Notes: generated by a model from the letters alone, not told the origin. A stretch of DNA of 64,000 nt from Alphaproteobacteria bacterium (GCA_002401455.1 NVTE01000008.1:1414-65413), one strand, 5' to 3'; positions 48,901 to 58,090 are shown, counted from the first letter of the stretch. Made by a program: numbers and translations.

Positions 48901-49507
48901 CATACTGATAGGCCATCTCGAGGAAGGCCGCTTCGGTCTGAATTTCCGGGGCCATGCCGTGACGCAGGATTTCCATATACAGCCGGTTCGGGAACAGGCC
49001 GGTCAGTTTTTTCAGCACCTCTTCCGCCTGTTGCCGGGAGGTCGCCCCGCCGATCTGCAGATATTTTCCCACCGGACCCTCCGGACCACCGGTCAGACAG
49101 ATGATATCATCGGTCTTGCCTTCCAGGTCGGCGAGCGTGATTTGCGGGGTCTCGGACGGTTCACTTTCCAGATGGGCTTTGCTGACCAGGGACATCAGGT
49201 TCTGATAGCCGGGCTCCGTCTGGGCCAGCAAAACCAACCACCCGGGCTCTGGGGTTTTGAACGAGCGGGCGTCCTGTTCGATCTCATGACGGATCGCCAG
49301 GCTGCAACCAATAATCGGCTGAATACCGCCCCCGGGCAAGGCCAGCGACGCTTCCATAACGCCAAACATATTATTGGTGTCGGTAATCGCCACCGCCGGC
49401 ATATCATTGGCCGTGCACAGCTTGGCCAGTGCTTTGACATGGATTGCCCCTTCGGACAGGGAATAGGCTGAATGCAGCCTGAGATGAATAAATTCCGCCG
49501 TCGTCAT
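45977..49507 (-). CDS. dnaE: DNA polymerase III alpha subunit
   Basis: A 1176-aa type DnaE1 replicase. The N-terminal PHP domain has HLRLHSAYSLSEGAI: the HxH metal motif is altered as in E. coli, so the PHP site is probably inactive. The palm has GPGRGSGAGSVVAW, the catalytic MPDFDIDFCQDKR, and later GYGFNKSHAAAYA with LYRPGPMENIPRYI. The tail includes the helix-hairpin-helix region and an OB domain (VRLAGTIQSIRVMKNKRGKN). It lies after the DUF1761 gene by 3 bases. Confidence 0.98.
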   Translation of the reverse strand: MTTAEFIHLRLHSAYSLSEGAIHVKALAKLCTANDMPAVAITDTNNMFGVMEASLALPGGGIQPIIGCSLAIRHEIEQDARSFKTPEPGWLVLLAQTEPGYQNLMSLVSKAHLESEPSETPQITLADLEGKTDDIICLTGGPEGPVGKYLQIGGATSRQQAEEVLKKLTGLFPNRLYMEILRHGMAPEIQTEAAFLEMAYQYDIPLVATNQVFFADRKMHLAHDALLCIAGGNYVEQDDRRKLTPEHYFKSPAEMTELFSDLPEAILNTVVIAQRCAFKVRELDPILPGYVDGDKSEDVSLAELSEVGLKQRLEQHVYHGETDPAKREELAKPYWERLEFELDIIIKMGFPGYFLIVADFIQWSKAENIPVGPGRGSGAGSVVAWVLMITDLDPLRFGLLFERFLNPERVSMPDFDIDFCQDKRERVIKYVQDKYGHSQVAQIITFGKLQAKAVIRDVGRVLQMPYGQVDRLSKLIPANPANPMTLGEALESEPKLRFERDNDAATARLIEMALQLEGLFRHASTHAAGVVIGDRPLDQLVPLYRDPKSDMPVTQFNMKFVERAGLVKFDFLGLKTLTVLAKAVEHIALRGIAVNLEEVALDDGPSYELFSSGKTTGVFQLESSGMQNVLLQLKPDCFEDIIAVVALYRPGPMENIPRYIACKHGEEDPDYLHPLLEGILTETYGVIIYQEQVMQIAQILADYSLGEADLLRRAMGKKIAAEMDIQRTRFQDGADKKGVNPKQAASIFDQVAKFAGYGFNKSHAAAYALVSFHTAYLKANYTVEFMAAIMSLDLTNTDKLAIFKQDVVSLGIDVLPPDINKSQVEFSVEVIPDKEDTDNLCGAMSDGILRGVRYGLSALKNVGVGAMEELIAERDKNGPFKDIADFCNRLDTKNINKRALENLIKAGAFDSLNPNRAQMLASVELILSHANAATVQRNSSQVNLFGDVADEQTMVLPDLPDWQLIDRLTHEMAAIGFYLSAHPLDAYLKILERQKILPSTELERKAQGGGTVRLAGTIQSIRVMKNKRGKNFAFIGFSDAHGGWECMVFSELLDSADEILQMGSSIIATVEVSIHPEKGLRVTAQSFAAIEVVAANSAKGMEIYLTDATSIKPICEVLEKHKGGRGFITFKVKYTDDHDGKNDYDIEIELKDKYKVSPDIRRALVTMKGVMDAREI

Positions 49508-49510
49508 ATG

Positions 49511-49912
49511 CTACCGCCAGGCCCCTATAATTGCCGCCATTACAAAAAGTTCCATTACATATTGACCGACATAAATCGCATACAGGCGAAAACTCCGGTT
49601 CTCAAACGCCATCTGCGGCCCGAGCATACTGGCCATAATACCAATAGCAATCAGGCCTGCCAGGGCCAGAGATTGAATAAAATCAAGGCCCGCCAGCAGG
49701 ATAATCACCGCCAGGGTAAAAGCCGTCACCAGACCAAGGGCTGCAGACAGCATCATCGGGATCGCCGGGGAGCCCAGGTCCTCGCCCTTTTTACCGGCAT
49801 TCTCCCGCCACAGGCGGCCAAACAGAAACGGGCTATACCACAGGCCGCCGACCATGAATTTGGCCACCGCCGCCAGCAGAACTGCCCCCATATTGATCTG
49901 TGAAATATCCAT
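49511..49912 (-). CDS. DUF1761 family membrane protein
   Basis: A 133-aa protein with four predicted helices. The family signature lies at the start: AKFMVGGLWYSPFLFGRLW, followed by polar loop ENAGKKGEDLG. DUF1761 function is unknown. It sits between lolD (40 bases) and dnaE (3 bases) on the same strand and is probably cotranscribed. Confidence 0.8.
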   Translation of the reverse strand: MDISQINMGAVLLAAVAKFMVGGLWYSPFLFGRLWRENAGKKGEDLGSPAIPMMLSAALGLVTAFTLAVIILLAGLDFIQSLALAGLIAIGIMASMLGPQMAFENRSFRLYAIYVGQYVMELFVMAAIIGAWR

Positions 49913-49952
49913 TGTTCACTCCCAGAAAACCAAGATTAACTTACATCAAGAT

Positions 49953-50630
49953 TTAGCTCAACAATCCGTTATGCAGTGTAACACAGCGATCCATTTTCCG
50001 CGCCAGCTCTTTATTATGGGTCGCGATCAGCGCCGATATGCCTTCTTCCCGGGACAGACGCAGCAATTCGTTCATGATGCCGTTGCCGGTCTCTTCATCC
50101 AAGTTGCCCGTGGGTTCATCAGCCAGCAATATTTTAGGCTTACCGACAAGCGCCCGGGCGATGGCCACCCGCTGCTGCTCACCGCCGGACAGCTCAGACG
50201 GACGATGATCCGCCCGTGCCGCGATGCCCATCTTATCCAGAATTTCCATGGCCCTTTTCCGGGCGGTTGTTTTACCAACTCCGGCAATCATTTGGGGCAG
50301 AATAACATTTTCAAGGGCGGTGAATTCCGGCAAAAGGTGATGGAACTGATAGATAAAGCTGACATCTTCCCGGCGGATGCGGGTCCGCTTGTTATCGGAC
50401 AGGTGACTGCATTCCCGGCCATCAATGATCACTTCGCCTTCGCGGATACCATCAAGAAGACCGGCGATCTGCAGCAGGGTCGTCTTGCCGGAGCCCGAGG
50501 TACCGACCAGGGTCACAACCTCGCCCTTATGCAGGGTAAAATTCGCCCCCTTAAGGATATGCAGGTCTTTGCCACCCTGAATAAAATGGCGGTGGATATT
50601 TTTCAAATCCAGAATTATGTCGCTCATCAT
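49953..50630 (-). CDS. lolD: Lipoprotein-releasing ABC transporter ATP-binding protein
   Basis: A 225-aa ATPase of the Lol system, which extracts lipoproteins from the inner membrane. Walker A GTSGSGKTTLL, signature LSGGEQQRVAIARAL, Walker B ILLADEPTGNLDE, and switch His in IATHNKELA. FIYQFHHLLPEFTALENV is the LolD-type Q-loop region. It follows the permease gene by 6 bases. Confidence 0.95.
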   Translation of the reverse strand: MMSDIILDLKNIHRHFIQGGKDLHILKGANFTLHKGEVVTLVGTSGSGKTTLLQIAGLLDGIREGEVIIDGRECSHLSDNKRTRIRREDVSFIYQFHHLLPEFTALENVILPQMIAGVGKTTARKRAMEILDKMGIAARADHRPSELSGGEQQRVAIARALVGKPKILLADEPTGNLDEETGNGIMNELLRLSREEGISALIATHNKELARKMDRCVTLHNGLLS

Positions 50631-50636
50631 ATCCCC

Positions 50637-51893
50637 CTATTCATACCGTAAAGACTGGACCGGATCGACCTTGGCTGCCCGCCAGGCCGGCAGCAAAGTC
50701 GCGAGAAAACTTAGGCCCAGCCCGACAAAAACCACGACCATAACTTCGTTTGCTTCGACAATCGCCGGCACCTCGGACAGGAACCGCACTTCGCCGTCCC
50801 ACAGGCTCATGCCGGTCATGCGCTCGATAAAATCAAGAATTTCCTGGACGTTATAGGCAATGGCCAGACCGGCCAGAGTGCCCAGAGTCGTGCCCAGGAT
50901 GCCGATACAGGACCCGACAATAAAGAATATCCGCATGATCGAACCACTGGTCACCCCCATGGTGCGCAGGATCGCCACATCGCGGGTTTTATTCTTCACC
51001 ATCATGATCATAGTCGAGATGATATTAAACACCGCAATCAGGATGATAAACGACAAGATAATGAACATCACGTTGCGTTCCACCTGCAGGGCATTGAAAA
51101 AGCTACTGTTCAATATCCGCCAGTCAATGAGCCGTCCGCCCCGGCTGAGTTCATTAACCGCCGACTGAACCTCGACAAACATGTCAGTGATCATATCGGG
51201 ATGGGTCAGGCTGATCTCCAGCGCGCCGATCTGATCATCATACTGAAAATAATTCTGGGCCTGCTTCAGCGGCATGAAGAAATAGCTGGTGTCGTAATTA
51301 TACTCCCCGACCTCAAAGACCGCCATGACCTTATAACTGGCGATGCGGGGGATGGTGCCAAAAGGCGTTATCCGACCGCGCGGGGTCACCAAAGTCACCA
51401 AGTCACCCGGCACCAGATCATATTTTTCAGATAGGCGCTGGCCAATGATAATGTCATTCTCGCCCTGACCAAACTTCTCCAGAGCCCCCTGCCTGATATT
51501 ATCTGAGATAAGAGTCATCTGGGCCAAATCATCGGCGCGCACACCCCGCACCAACGCCGGCACGCTGTTGCTGCCAAAGGTCGCCAGCGCGTGACCTTCA
51601 ATGATCGGCAGCACTTTGACTACATTGTCAATTTTCTTCAGCCGGGTCACCACATCGTCATAATCGCTCATACGGCCGCCGGCGGGCTGATACAACATAT
51701 GGCCGTTAAAGCCGATAACCTTGCTGAGCAATTCCTCCCGAAAACCATTCATCACCGACATGGTGACAATCAGCACCATGACCCCGATAGCAATCCCCAA
51801 TAGGGAAAACAGCGCCACAAGCGTGACAAAACCTTCATTACTTCTGATCTTCAGATACCTGAAAGCCACCATCCGTTCATGAGCGCTGAACAT
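50637..51893 (-). CDS. lolC: Lipoprotein-releasing permease, LolC/LolE family
   Basis: A 418-aa permease with four helices (about 20-45, 270-295, 315-350, 380-405) and one large periplasmic MacB-like domain (about 50-265). MVAFRYLKIRSNEGFVTLVALFSLLGIAIGVMVLI-type N-terminus (starting at residue 8), TRDVAILRTMGVTSGSIMRI, and the terminal LPAWRAAKVDPVQSLRYE are family marks. Only one permease gene is present; alphaproteobacteria often use a single LolF-like protein in place of LolC plus LolE. It lies just after proS. Confidence 0.92.
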   Translation of the reverse strand: MFSAHERMVAFRYLKIRSNEGFVTLVALFSLLGIAIGVMVLIVTMSVMNGFREELLSKVIGFNGHMLYQPAGGRMSDYDDVVTRLKKIDNVVKVLPIIEGHALATFGSNSVPALVRGVRADDLAQMTLISDNIRQGALEKFGQGENDIIIGQRLSEKYDLVPGDLVTLVTPRGRITPFGTIPRIASYKVMAVFEVGEYNYDTSYFFMPLKQAQNYFQYDDQIGALEISLTHPDMITDMFVEVQSAVNELSRGGRLIDWRILNSSFFNALQVERNVMFIILSFIILIAVFNIISTMIMMVKNKTRDVAILRTMGVTSGSIMRIFFIVGSCIGILGTTLGTLAGLAIAYNVQEILDFIERMTGMSLWDGEVRFLSEVPAIVEANEVMVVVFVGLGLSFLATLLPAWRAAKVDPVQSLRYE

Positions 51894-51896
51894 ATT

Positions 51897-53201
51897 TTAT
51901 TTCCCCAGTTTGAGCAGAGCGTCTTCAAGGGTCATTTCTTCTCTGTCCCCTGTCGCCCGGTTTTTCACTTCGACCACACCATTTTTCAGGCCACGCGGCC
52001 CAATAATCAGCTGCCACGGCAAACCGGCTAGGTCCATGTCGGCGAATTTGCCGCCAGCACCCATATTGCGGTCATCATACAAGACGTCAACACCAGCAGC
52101 CGTCAGTTTGCCGTAAATATCATCACAGGCGGCGGTGCAGGCGTCATCCTTGATCCGCAGATTTATCAGACCGACTTTATAAGGTGCCACGGCTTCCGGC
52201 CAGATGATGCCATTGTCATCATGGTTGGCCTCAATCAGGGCCCCGACCAGGCGGGAAACCCCAATACCGTAAGACCCCATTTCAACCGGAATCAGCTTGC
52301 CGTCAGGTCCGGCGACCTTGGCATTCATGCTTTCGGAATATTTGGTACCAAAGAAGAAAATATGGCCGATCTCAATACCCTTAGCCGTGCGCAGGTCTTC
52401 TGCAGGCACCGGACAATTATCCGGATCATGCTTTTCCTCTTCCATGGCATAAAGGCTCTGCAGCTTTTCAATGGTTTCCGGGTCGATGTCGCCGGTCAGG
52501 CTGGCCAGCTCGAAACTTTCAATCGCCTTGTCATAATAGAGCGTGCTTTCGCCGGTTTCGGCCAGAATCTGGAATTCATGGCTCAGGTCACCACCGATGG
52601 CCCCGGTATCGGCGCGCACAGGGATCGCCACCAGACCCAGACGGGCAAAAGTGCGTAAGTAAGCCACATACATTTTATTATAGGAAATGCGTCCGGCTTC
52701 CGGGGAGATGTCAAAGCTGTAGTTATCCTTCATCAGGAATTCACGGCCCCGCATGATGCCAAAGCGCGGGCGGATTTCATCGCGGAATTTCCACTGAATA
52801 TGATAGAGCATTTTCGGCAGGTCTTTATAGGTCTTGATATCACCGCGGAACAGGTCGGTGACCATTTCCTCATTGGTCGGGCCATAGAGCATTTCCCGGC
52901 CATGGCGGTCGGTGATCCGCAGCATTTCCTTGCCATAGGCTTCATAGCGACCACTTTCCTGCCACAGGTCTGCGGACTGAATGGTCGGCATCAGGATTTC
53001 CTGGGCCCCGGCCCGGTCCTGCTCTTCGCGGACGATCTGTTCAATCTTGCGCAATACCCGAAGTCCCAGCGGCAACCAGATATAAATCCCGGCGCTGGTT
53101 TGACGGATCAGCCCGGCCCGCAGCATCAACCGGTGAGACGTCACCTGGGCTTCGGCGGGGTTTTCTTTAAGCGTGGGCATAAAGCATGAGGAAAGACGCA
53201 T
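51897..53201 (-). CDS. proS: Proline-tRNA ligase (short, alphaproteobacterial type)
   Basis: A 434-aa class II synthetase without the YbaK-like editing insertion, the usual form in alphaproteobacteria. Class II motifs: [20 protein letters not shown] (motif 1), [21 protein letters not shown] (motif 2, split here at residue borders as [10 protein letters not shown] and [10 protein letters not shown]), and [16 protein letters not shown] (motif 3). The C-terminal anticodon domain includes [17 protein letters not shown]. It heads proS-lolC-lolD-DUF1761-dnaE. Confidence 0.96.
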   Translation of the reverse strand: MRLSSCFMPTLKENPAEAQVTSHRLMLRAGLIRQTSAGIYIWLPLGLRVLRKIEQIVREEQDRAGAQEILMPTIQSADLWQESGRYEAYGKEMLRITDRHGREMLYGPTNEEMVTDLFRGDIKTYKDLPKMLYHIQWKFRDEIRPRFGIMRGREFLMKDNYSFDISPEAGRISYNKMYVAYLRTFARLGLVAIPVRADTGAIGGDLSHEFQILAETGESTLYYDKAIESFELASLTGDIDPETIEKLQSLYAMEEEKHDPDNCPVPAEDLRTAKGIEIGHIFFFGTKYSESMNAKVAGPDGKLIPVEMGSYGIGVSRLVGALIEANHDDNGIIWPEAVAPYKVGLINLRIKDDACTAACDDIYGKLTAAGVDVLYDDRNMGAGGKFADMDLAGLPWQLIIGPRGLKNGVVEVKNRATGDREEMTLEDALLKLGK

Positions 53202-53269
53202 AATAATAACCTTAAAAAATCAAATAATAATGTTTTTATAACCGTGTCCCCCCGCTATTACCAGTTCGT

Positions 53270-53731
53270 TTACGGCTGTTTCCTGCTTTTCTTGCAAAAT
53301 TCGGTCAACTCTATTTGATGCTGGCTGGCCAGAGGTTTGCCGTCCAGCGTCACCTGACCCTGTTTTATCTCTATCCGGCCCAGGTTTATTCGTCCCTCCA
53401 GACCCGGATGATCCTGAAACTGTTGCTGAGTATCTGCGCTGCGCCTGGATTCCTTTGCCACATCAAGAATCAGCTGAAAAGAAATTTTATCCTTGAGGCC
53501 TAAATCAAGCGCTGGCGACAAATCCGCCGGCGCAACCGGCCTGCCCCTTACATCAACACCAGGTTTATAAGAAACGTCATCTGTCGGAATATGACGGGTT
53601 AATATCCGACAGGAGTCAACAGAGACATAAAGAGTCTCCGCCGCTGAAACGCTTGATACAATTAACAAATTATTAACCATTAACGTTGCAAAAATACCAC
53701 GCCACATTATATAACCTCCTAATATCCTCAC
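53270..53731 (-). CDS. Exported protein of unknown function
   Basis: A 153-aa product with a signal peptide (about residues 9-30, ending SSVSAAE). The mature part has one conserved-looking patch, SYKPGVDVRGRPVAPADL, and two Cys (DSCRIL and EFCKKS) that could form a disulfide in the periplasm. The true start may be the internal Met9. I do not recognise a named family. It lies 68 bases upstream of proS on the same strand. Confidence 0.65.
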   Translation of the reverse strand: MRILGGYIMWRGIFATLMVNNLLIVSSVSAAETLYVSVDSCRILTRHIPTDDVSYKPGVDVRGRPVAPADLSPALDLGLKDKISFQLILDVAKESRRSADTQQQFQDHPGLEGRINLGRIEIKQGQVTLDGKPLASQHQIELTEFCKKSRKQP

Positions 53732-53812
53732 TATTCAAGTGCTTAACCAATATCTCATATGTGTGTGTTTTATGCAACAGATGAAGAAAATTTGACGCAA
53801 AAGTGATTTTTG

Positions 53813-53992
53813 TTGATGACAGAAAGAAAAAGCTCGACTAATGTCTCATTCGAACGTGAGGCCCAAGTTTCGGGAGGGAAGTCTACACCACTACACCACG
53901 TCGAATATAAAAATTAAATAATAAAATTAAATAATAATAATCGACTAAAGAAAAATAATTATGAAAAAAGCAAGACCTTCTGGTCTTGCTTT
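53813..53992 (+). ncRNA. Candidate structured small RNA
   Basis: A promoter-like pair TTGATG (53813-53818) and ACTAAT (53837-53842) is followed by a closed domain: TTCGAACGTG (53849-53858) pairs with CACGTCGAA (53897-53905) with one bulge, enclosing CCC...GGG and a G-rich GGGAGGGAAG stretch. The A+T-rich tail leads into the hairpin terminator at 53965-53992. No ORF with a ribosome site fits. Direction and extent are inferred. Confidence 0.4.
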
Positions 53993-53996
53993 TTTT
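53965..53996 (-). terminator. Terminator after the GGT gene (bidirectional)
   Basis: AAAAAGCAAGACC (53965-53977) and GGTCTTGCTTTTT (53982-53994) form a perfect 13-bp stem around a 4-base loop, with T runs on both strands. It lies 30 bases after the stop of the minus-strand GGT gene and could also end a plus-strand RNA. Confidence 0.88.
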
Positions 53997-54025
53997 ATGT
54001 CTTTTGGCGAACTGACGGGGAAATA

Positions 54026-55795
54026 TCAATAACCGGCCGCCTGTCCATCTTTCCTCATTTCGGAAGCAGCTTTATAAACCCCTTGGCTTTCATCCCACAG
54101 GATCATTTGGTAGCCGCCGTAACCGCCCTTGCCAACCTTAACAGAATGCCCCCGCCGGCGCAGCTCCTCCACCACACCCATTTTTATCCCGGACTCCACA
54201 TTCAAAACCCCACCATCGGTCATAATTTCACCGGTGGGCTGACTTGAGCCATCATGACGGTAGCGGGCCACATCCCCAGCCTCCTGAACATTCATGCCAA
54301 AATCGATCATATTGGTGATAATCTGGGCATGGCCCTGCGGCTGCATACCGCCCCCCATCAGGCCAAAACTCATTAGCGGCTTGCCATCTTTCATGACAAA
54401 GGCCGGAATGATCGTATGAAAAGGCCTTTTCCCCGGAGCATAGACATTGGGATGGCCTTTCTTAAGGGTGAACAACTCTCCCCGGTCCTGAAGCATAAAT
54501 CCCAGACCATCGGGAACTAGGCCAGACCCCATGCCCCGGTAATTGCTTTGTATGAGGCTGACCATCATGCCGTCTTTATCCGCCACTGTAAGATAAATGG
54601 TATCGCCATTCCGCAAAACATCGGGGTCAGGGTAGGCAACCTTCTGGATGACCTTATTCATATCTATCAGCGCCCGACGTTCCGCAGCATAATCTTTTGA
54701 CAACAGGCGCTCAATCGGGGCGGTGTAATAGGCAGGGTCAGCATAAAATCTGGCCCGGTCCTCAAAGGCAAGCTTTTTCGATTCCGCATGAACATGCAAA
54801 TAGTCGGCACTGTTATGGCCCATGGCCTTCAGATCAAAACCTTCCAGGATATTAAGCTGTTGCAGGGCGGCGATGCCCTGACCGTTGGGCGGCAGCTCAA
54901 AAACATCATAACCTCGGTAGTTCACCGACTGCGGCTCCACCCAGTCGCTGTGATGGGCCGCCAGGTCTTCTTTGCGTAGATAACCGCCAATGCGTTTCAT
55001 ATAGGCGTCAATGGTATCGGCAATCGCCCCTTTATAAAAGGCGTCCCGGCCGCCTTCCGCGATCAGCGACAAGGTGTGTGCCAGATCAGGATTCTTGAAA
55101 AGCTGCCCTTCTATGGGGGCCTGACCGTCGGGAAAGTAGGTTTTAAGGAAATTTTCGGTTTCTTCTACCCCAGAGTCAGGGTCAAGAAACCGTTCCCCAG
55201 CAATCTTCATATAATGGGCGATTAGCTGAGTGAGCGGAACCCCTTCCCGGGCATAGGAAATTGCCGGAGCAAGATTCTGTTTCATGGACAATTTGCCAAA
55301 TTTACCATGCAACTCAAACCAGCCATCCACAGTGCCCGGCACCGATACCGGCAACGCGCCATAGGGCGGAATTGTTGTCCGGTCCCGTTTGTCCAATTCA
55401 GCCGCCAGGTCGTCGTAGCTCATGCCCATTGGCGAGCGACCTGATCCGTTCAGGCCATATAGCCTTTTCGTCTCAGGGTCCCAGACAATGGCAAAAATAT
55501 CGCCGCCAATGCCGTTTCCGGTCGGTTCCATCAGGCCAATGGCCGCATTGGCCGCGATGGCCGCATCAACCGCTGACCCGCCTTTTTTTAGAATATCCAG
55601 TGCCACCTGGGTCGCCAGAGGGATGCTGGTTGCCGCCATACCGTTTTTCGCTATTACCTGAGACCGGCTGGCAAACCCAGCCCCCACATTACGATCCCCC
55701 CGGTGGGAGGTGGGCCAGTTGTCATCGGCCCTCACGTCAGTCACTCCAGTCATACAACACCCTATGAATAAAAATGTAAAAACAACAGATTTCAT
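54026..55795 (-). CDS. Exported gamma-glutamyltranspeptidase-like hydrolase
   Basis: A 589-aa Ntn hydrolase precursor with a signal peptide (residues 1-23, MKSVVFTFLFIGCC). GGT family marks are KNGMAATSIPLATQVALDILKKGG-like N-part (from residue 50), the autocleavage/nucleophile Thr399 in NGDTIYLTVAD, and GLMGGGMQPQGHAQ. The nucleophile context (DTIYLT instead of TTHFSV) places it in the GGT-like branch seen in many proteobacteria. It probably degrades glutathione or gamma-glutamyl peptides in the periplasm. An S10 carboxypeptidase precedes it by 29 bases, so the two may act together on peptides. Confidence 0.9.
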   Translation of the reverse strand: MKSVVFTFLFIGCCMTGVTDVRADDNWPTSHRGDRNVGAGFASRSQVIAKNGMAATSIPLATQVALDILKKGGSAVDAAIAANAAIGLMEPTGNGIGGDIFAIVWDPETKRLYGLNGSGRSPMGMSYDDLAAELDKRDRTTIPPYGALPVSVPGTVDGWFELHGKFGKLSMKQNLAPAISYAREGVPLTQLIAHYMKIAGERFLDPDSGVEETENFLKTYFPDGQAPIEGQLFKNPDLAHTLSLIAEGGRDAFYKGAIADTIDAYMKRIGGYLRKEDLAAHHSDWVEPQSVNYRGYDVFELPPNGQGIAALQQLNILEGFDLKAMGHNSADYLHVHAESKKLAFEDRARFYADPAYYTAPIERLLSKDYAAERRALIDMNKVIQKVAYPDPDVLRNGDTIYLTVADKDGMMVSLIQSNYRGMGSGLVPDGLGFMLQDRGELFTLKKGHPNVYAPGKRPFHTIIPAFVMKDGKPLMSFGLMGGGMQPQGHAQIITNMIDFGMNVQEAGDVARYRHDGSSQPTGEIMTDGGVLNVESGIKMGVVEELRRRGHSVKVGKGGYGGYQMILWDESQGVYKAASEMRKDGQAAGY

Positions 55796-55824
55796 CTCCC
55801 GCTCCCTAAGTTTGTTCTGGATAT

Positions 55825-57342
55825 TTATTTGCTTCCGTCCAGAATGAATTGCCGGACATTCACCGCCAGTTTTTCCAGAGACGGATGATGAAGGTACATC
55901 ATATGCCCCGCTTCAAAATAATCCATGACGATCCGGTTCTGGTCCATACCATATTGGGCCATGGTATATTCCGTGCCAAAGAAAGGCGTCGCCATATCAT
56001 AATAGCCATTGGCCACATAAACCCGCAGGTCTTTATTCTGACGCATGCCCCGGGCCACATAATGGCCAAATGCCGGATAGCCGCCAGTCCACTGCTTGCC
56101 CTGTTTCCAGTTCCATTTCTGACCTGGTTTAGAGCTTAAGACTTCATAGCGTTCTTCCCGCTCCAGGTTCAGGTCCTGGGCGAAATAATCATTGACCGCC
56201 GCGGTATAGGCGGCACTGATGCCATACCCCGACGGGTCGGCCTCAATATATTCCCCGGCATCATCTTCTTCGACCCCAGTATAGCGACCATCTAGCCGGC
56301 CCACGACCTTACCCTGATCCCTCAGTAGTTCTTTCATGAAACGAATTTCATTGACCCGAAGCCGGGTATTTTTCAGATACCCCTCACTTAATCCGGTATA
56401 AAGGCTCAGTTTTGCCGTGACATTTTTTCTCTCTTCTTCCGTCAGGCGATTGCCCTTCAGCAGGGCGACAGAATAGTCATTTATGGCAAAATTCCGGGCT
56501 TCCTCGATGAAACTATCCAGGCTGCGGCCGGTTTTGTCGACCTTGCCATGATACCAGGCCACCGCCGCATATGTCGGCAGAAAGCTGACATAAGGGGCAT
56601 CATTAGCCGACGCCCCATCAACAGACTGAAAATCCAGAATGGATGATATCAGAATCAGGCCGTTCAGGGCCATACTGTTATAACCCTGCTGCAATTCCTT
56701 GACCAAAGCGGCGGTACGGGTTGTGCCGTAACTTTCGCCGCCAACATATTTTGGCGAATTCCAGCGTTTGTTTTTGGTGACATACCGCTGGATGAACTGG
56801 GCGATGGATTTAGCATCTTCATTCAGACCCCAGAAATCCTTGCCCTCACCCTTGCCGATAACCCGGGAATAACCGGTCCCCACAGGGTCAATAAAGACCA
56901 GGTCGGTGACATCCAGAAGGCTGAGAGGATTATCAACCACATCATAGGGCGCGGCTCCGGCATTCATGGCATCGCTGGGTACATCAACTCTTTTGGGGCC
57001 AAAAACCCCCATATGAAGCCAGAGAGAAGCCGAGCCCGGCCCGCCATTAAACATGAACGTTACCGGACGGGTCCGCGAATCCTTCACACCGTCTTTGGTA
57101 TAAGCAATGGAAAAGATGTTGGCGACCGCCTCACCTTTGTCATTTTTGAGATGCGTATCCCCCGCGGTCACGGTATATTTTACCGTCTGGCCATTAAATT
57201 TACCGGTGTGTTTGCTGACCGAAGTTAGAATTTCAGGAACCTTAGCCTCCGGCTCTTTTTTCTTCTCTTCTGCATAAGATAACTGCAGCAGGGGTAAGGC
57301 AAAGACCCCAACGATGACAAATATTTTTACCAGATATCTCAT
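55825..57342 (-). CDS. Exported S10 family serine carboxypeptidase
   Basis: A 505-aa alpha/beta hydrolase with a signal peptide (about 1-24). The S10 marks are FMFNGGPGSASLWLHMG (oxyanion hole), the nucleophile Ser204 in GGESYGTTR, Asp in NGYYDMATPF, and His in EAGHMMYLH. It removes C-terminal residues from peptides in the periplasm or outside. Length fits bacterial members. The pairing with the GGT-like gene suggests a peptide-scavenging function. Confidence 0.92.
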   Translation of the reverse strand: MRYLVKIFVIVGVFALPLLQLSYAEEKKKEPEAKVPEILTSVSKHTGKFNGQTVKYTVTAGDTHLKNDKGEAVANIFSIAYTKDGVKDSRTRPVTFMFNGGPGSASLWLHMGVFGPKRVDVPSDAMNAGAAPYDVVDNPLSLLDVTDLVFIDPVGTGYSRVIGKGEGKDFWGLNEDAKSIAQFIQRYVTKNKRWNSPKYVGGESYGTTRTAALVKELQQGYNSMALNGLILISSILDFQSVDGASANDAPYVSFLPTYAAVAWYHGKVDKTGRSLDSFIEEARNFAINDYSVALLKGNRLTEEERKNVTAKLSLYTGLSEGYLKNTRLRVNEIRFMKELLRDQGKVVGRLDGRYTGVEEDDAGEYIEADPSGYGISAAYTAAVNDYFAQDLNLEREERYEVLSSKPGQKWNWKQGKQWTGGYPAFGHYVARGMRQNKDLRVYVANGYYDMATPFFGTEYTMAQYGMDQNRIVMDYFEAGHMMYLHHPSLEKLAVNVRQFILDGSK

Positions 57343-57432
57343 ACTATCCCCTGAAATGAGTTATAATTATTCTATTACCGGCAGACAGTCTGGCAAATAT
57401 TGCAATCCGATGCAAGCATCACGTGTAACGGC

Positions 57433-58077
57433 TTACTCCAGTCTTTCAACCAAAGCCTCAAAACCGGCGGCCTTGGCAAAGTCTGCGGCGGTTCTGAGAT
57501 CATCTGATTTTACCGTAATATCCGCGCCGGAAGCCAGCAGCATATCCACCACCGGTGCATTGCCCAGGCTGGCCGCCGCCATCAGGGGGGTATAGCCCCC
57601 GGCCTGGGCCACATTTGGTTTAGCTCCTGCCTTTAACAACAGGCTGACAATAGCCCCCTGTCCAGAAATGCAGGCACTGTGCAGAGGCCGCAGGTCTGAC
57701 GGATTGTTCACATGAATATTGACATTAGCACCCTTCTCAACCAGCAAACCAACGGTCTCCAGCGCACCGAAAAAACATGCCAGATGTAACGCGGTAAACC
57801 CGTCACCACTATACTGATCAATGTCTAAGGTTGGAACGAGAATATCAAGAAGCTTATCGTGATGGTTTAGGGCGGCAAGGTCAAACATGTCCAGCTCAGG
57901 TTCGCACTCAAGGAGTGCTACTGTCAGCTCATGTTTCGCCAGATACAGGGTAAACAGAACCGCCGATAGCCCATCTGAACTGCGACTTGCGGCCAGGGTC
58001 TTGTCCTTGGCTAGTATCTCCCGAAGCTTCGCTTCATCAGCAACGTCAATCGCCTTGAATAAATCATCTCGTGACAT
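57433..58077 (-). CDS. Ankyrin repeat protein
   Basis: A 214-aa soluble protein without signal peptide. At least four ankyrin repeats are visible: AKHELTVALLECEPELDMFD, GDGFTALHLACFFGALETVG, DLRPLHSACISGQGAIVSLL, and GYTPLMAAASLGNAPVVDML. The partner is unknown. It follows rnhA by 42 bases, after a 14-bp tandem repeat, and is the last gene of the sppA-ispH-thrB-rnhA run. Confidence 0.88.
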   Translation of the reverse strand: MSRDDLFKAIDVADEAKLREILAKDKTLAASRSSDGLSAVLFTLYLAKHELTVALLECEPELDMFDLAALNHHDKLLDILVPTLDIDQYSGDGFTALHLACFFGALETVGLLVEKGANVNIHVNNPSDLRPLHSACISGQGAIVSLLLKAGAKPNVAQAGGYTPLMAAASLGNAPVVDMLLASGADITVKSDDLRTAADFAKAAGFEALVERLE

Positions 58078-58090
58078 GTGTTTTCCCTCT

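Noticed and set aside
47219-49471. 750-codon open frame on the plus strand
   Set aside because: It is wholly antisense to dnaE, has a skewed composition rich in His, Gln and Gly, and shows no domain; it is a shadow of the codon usage of dnaE.
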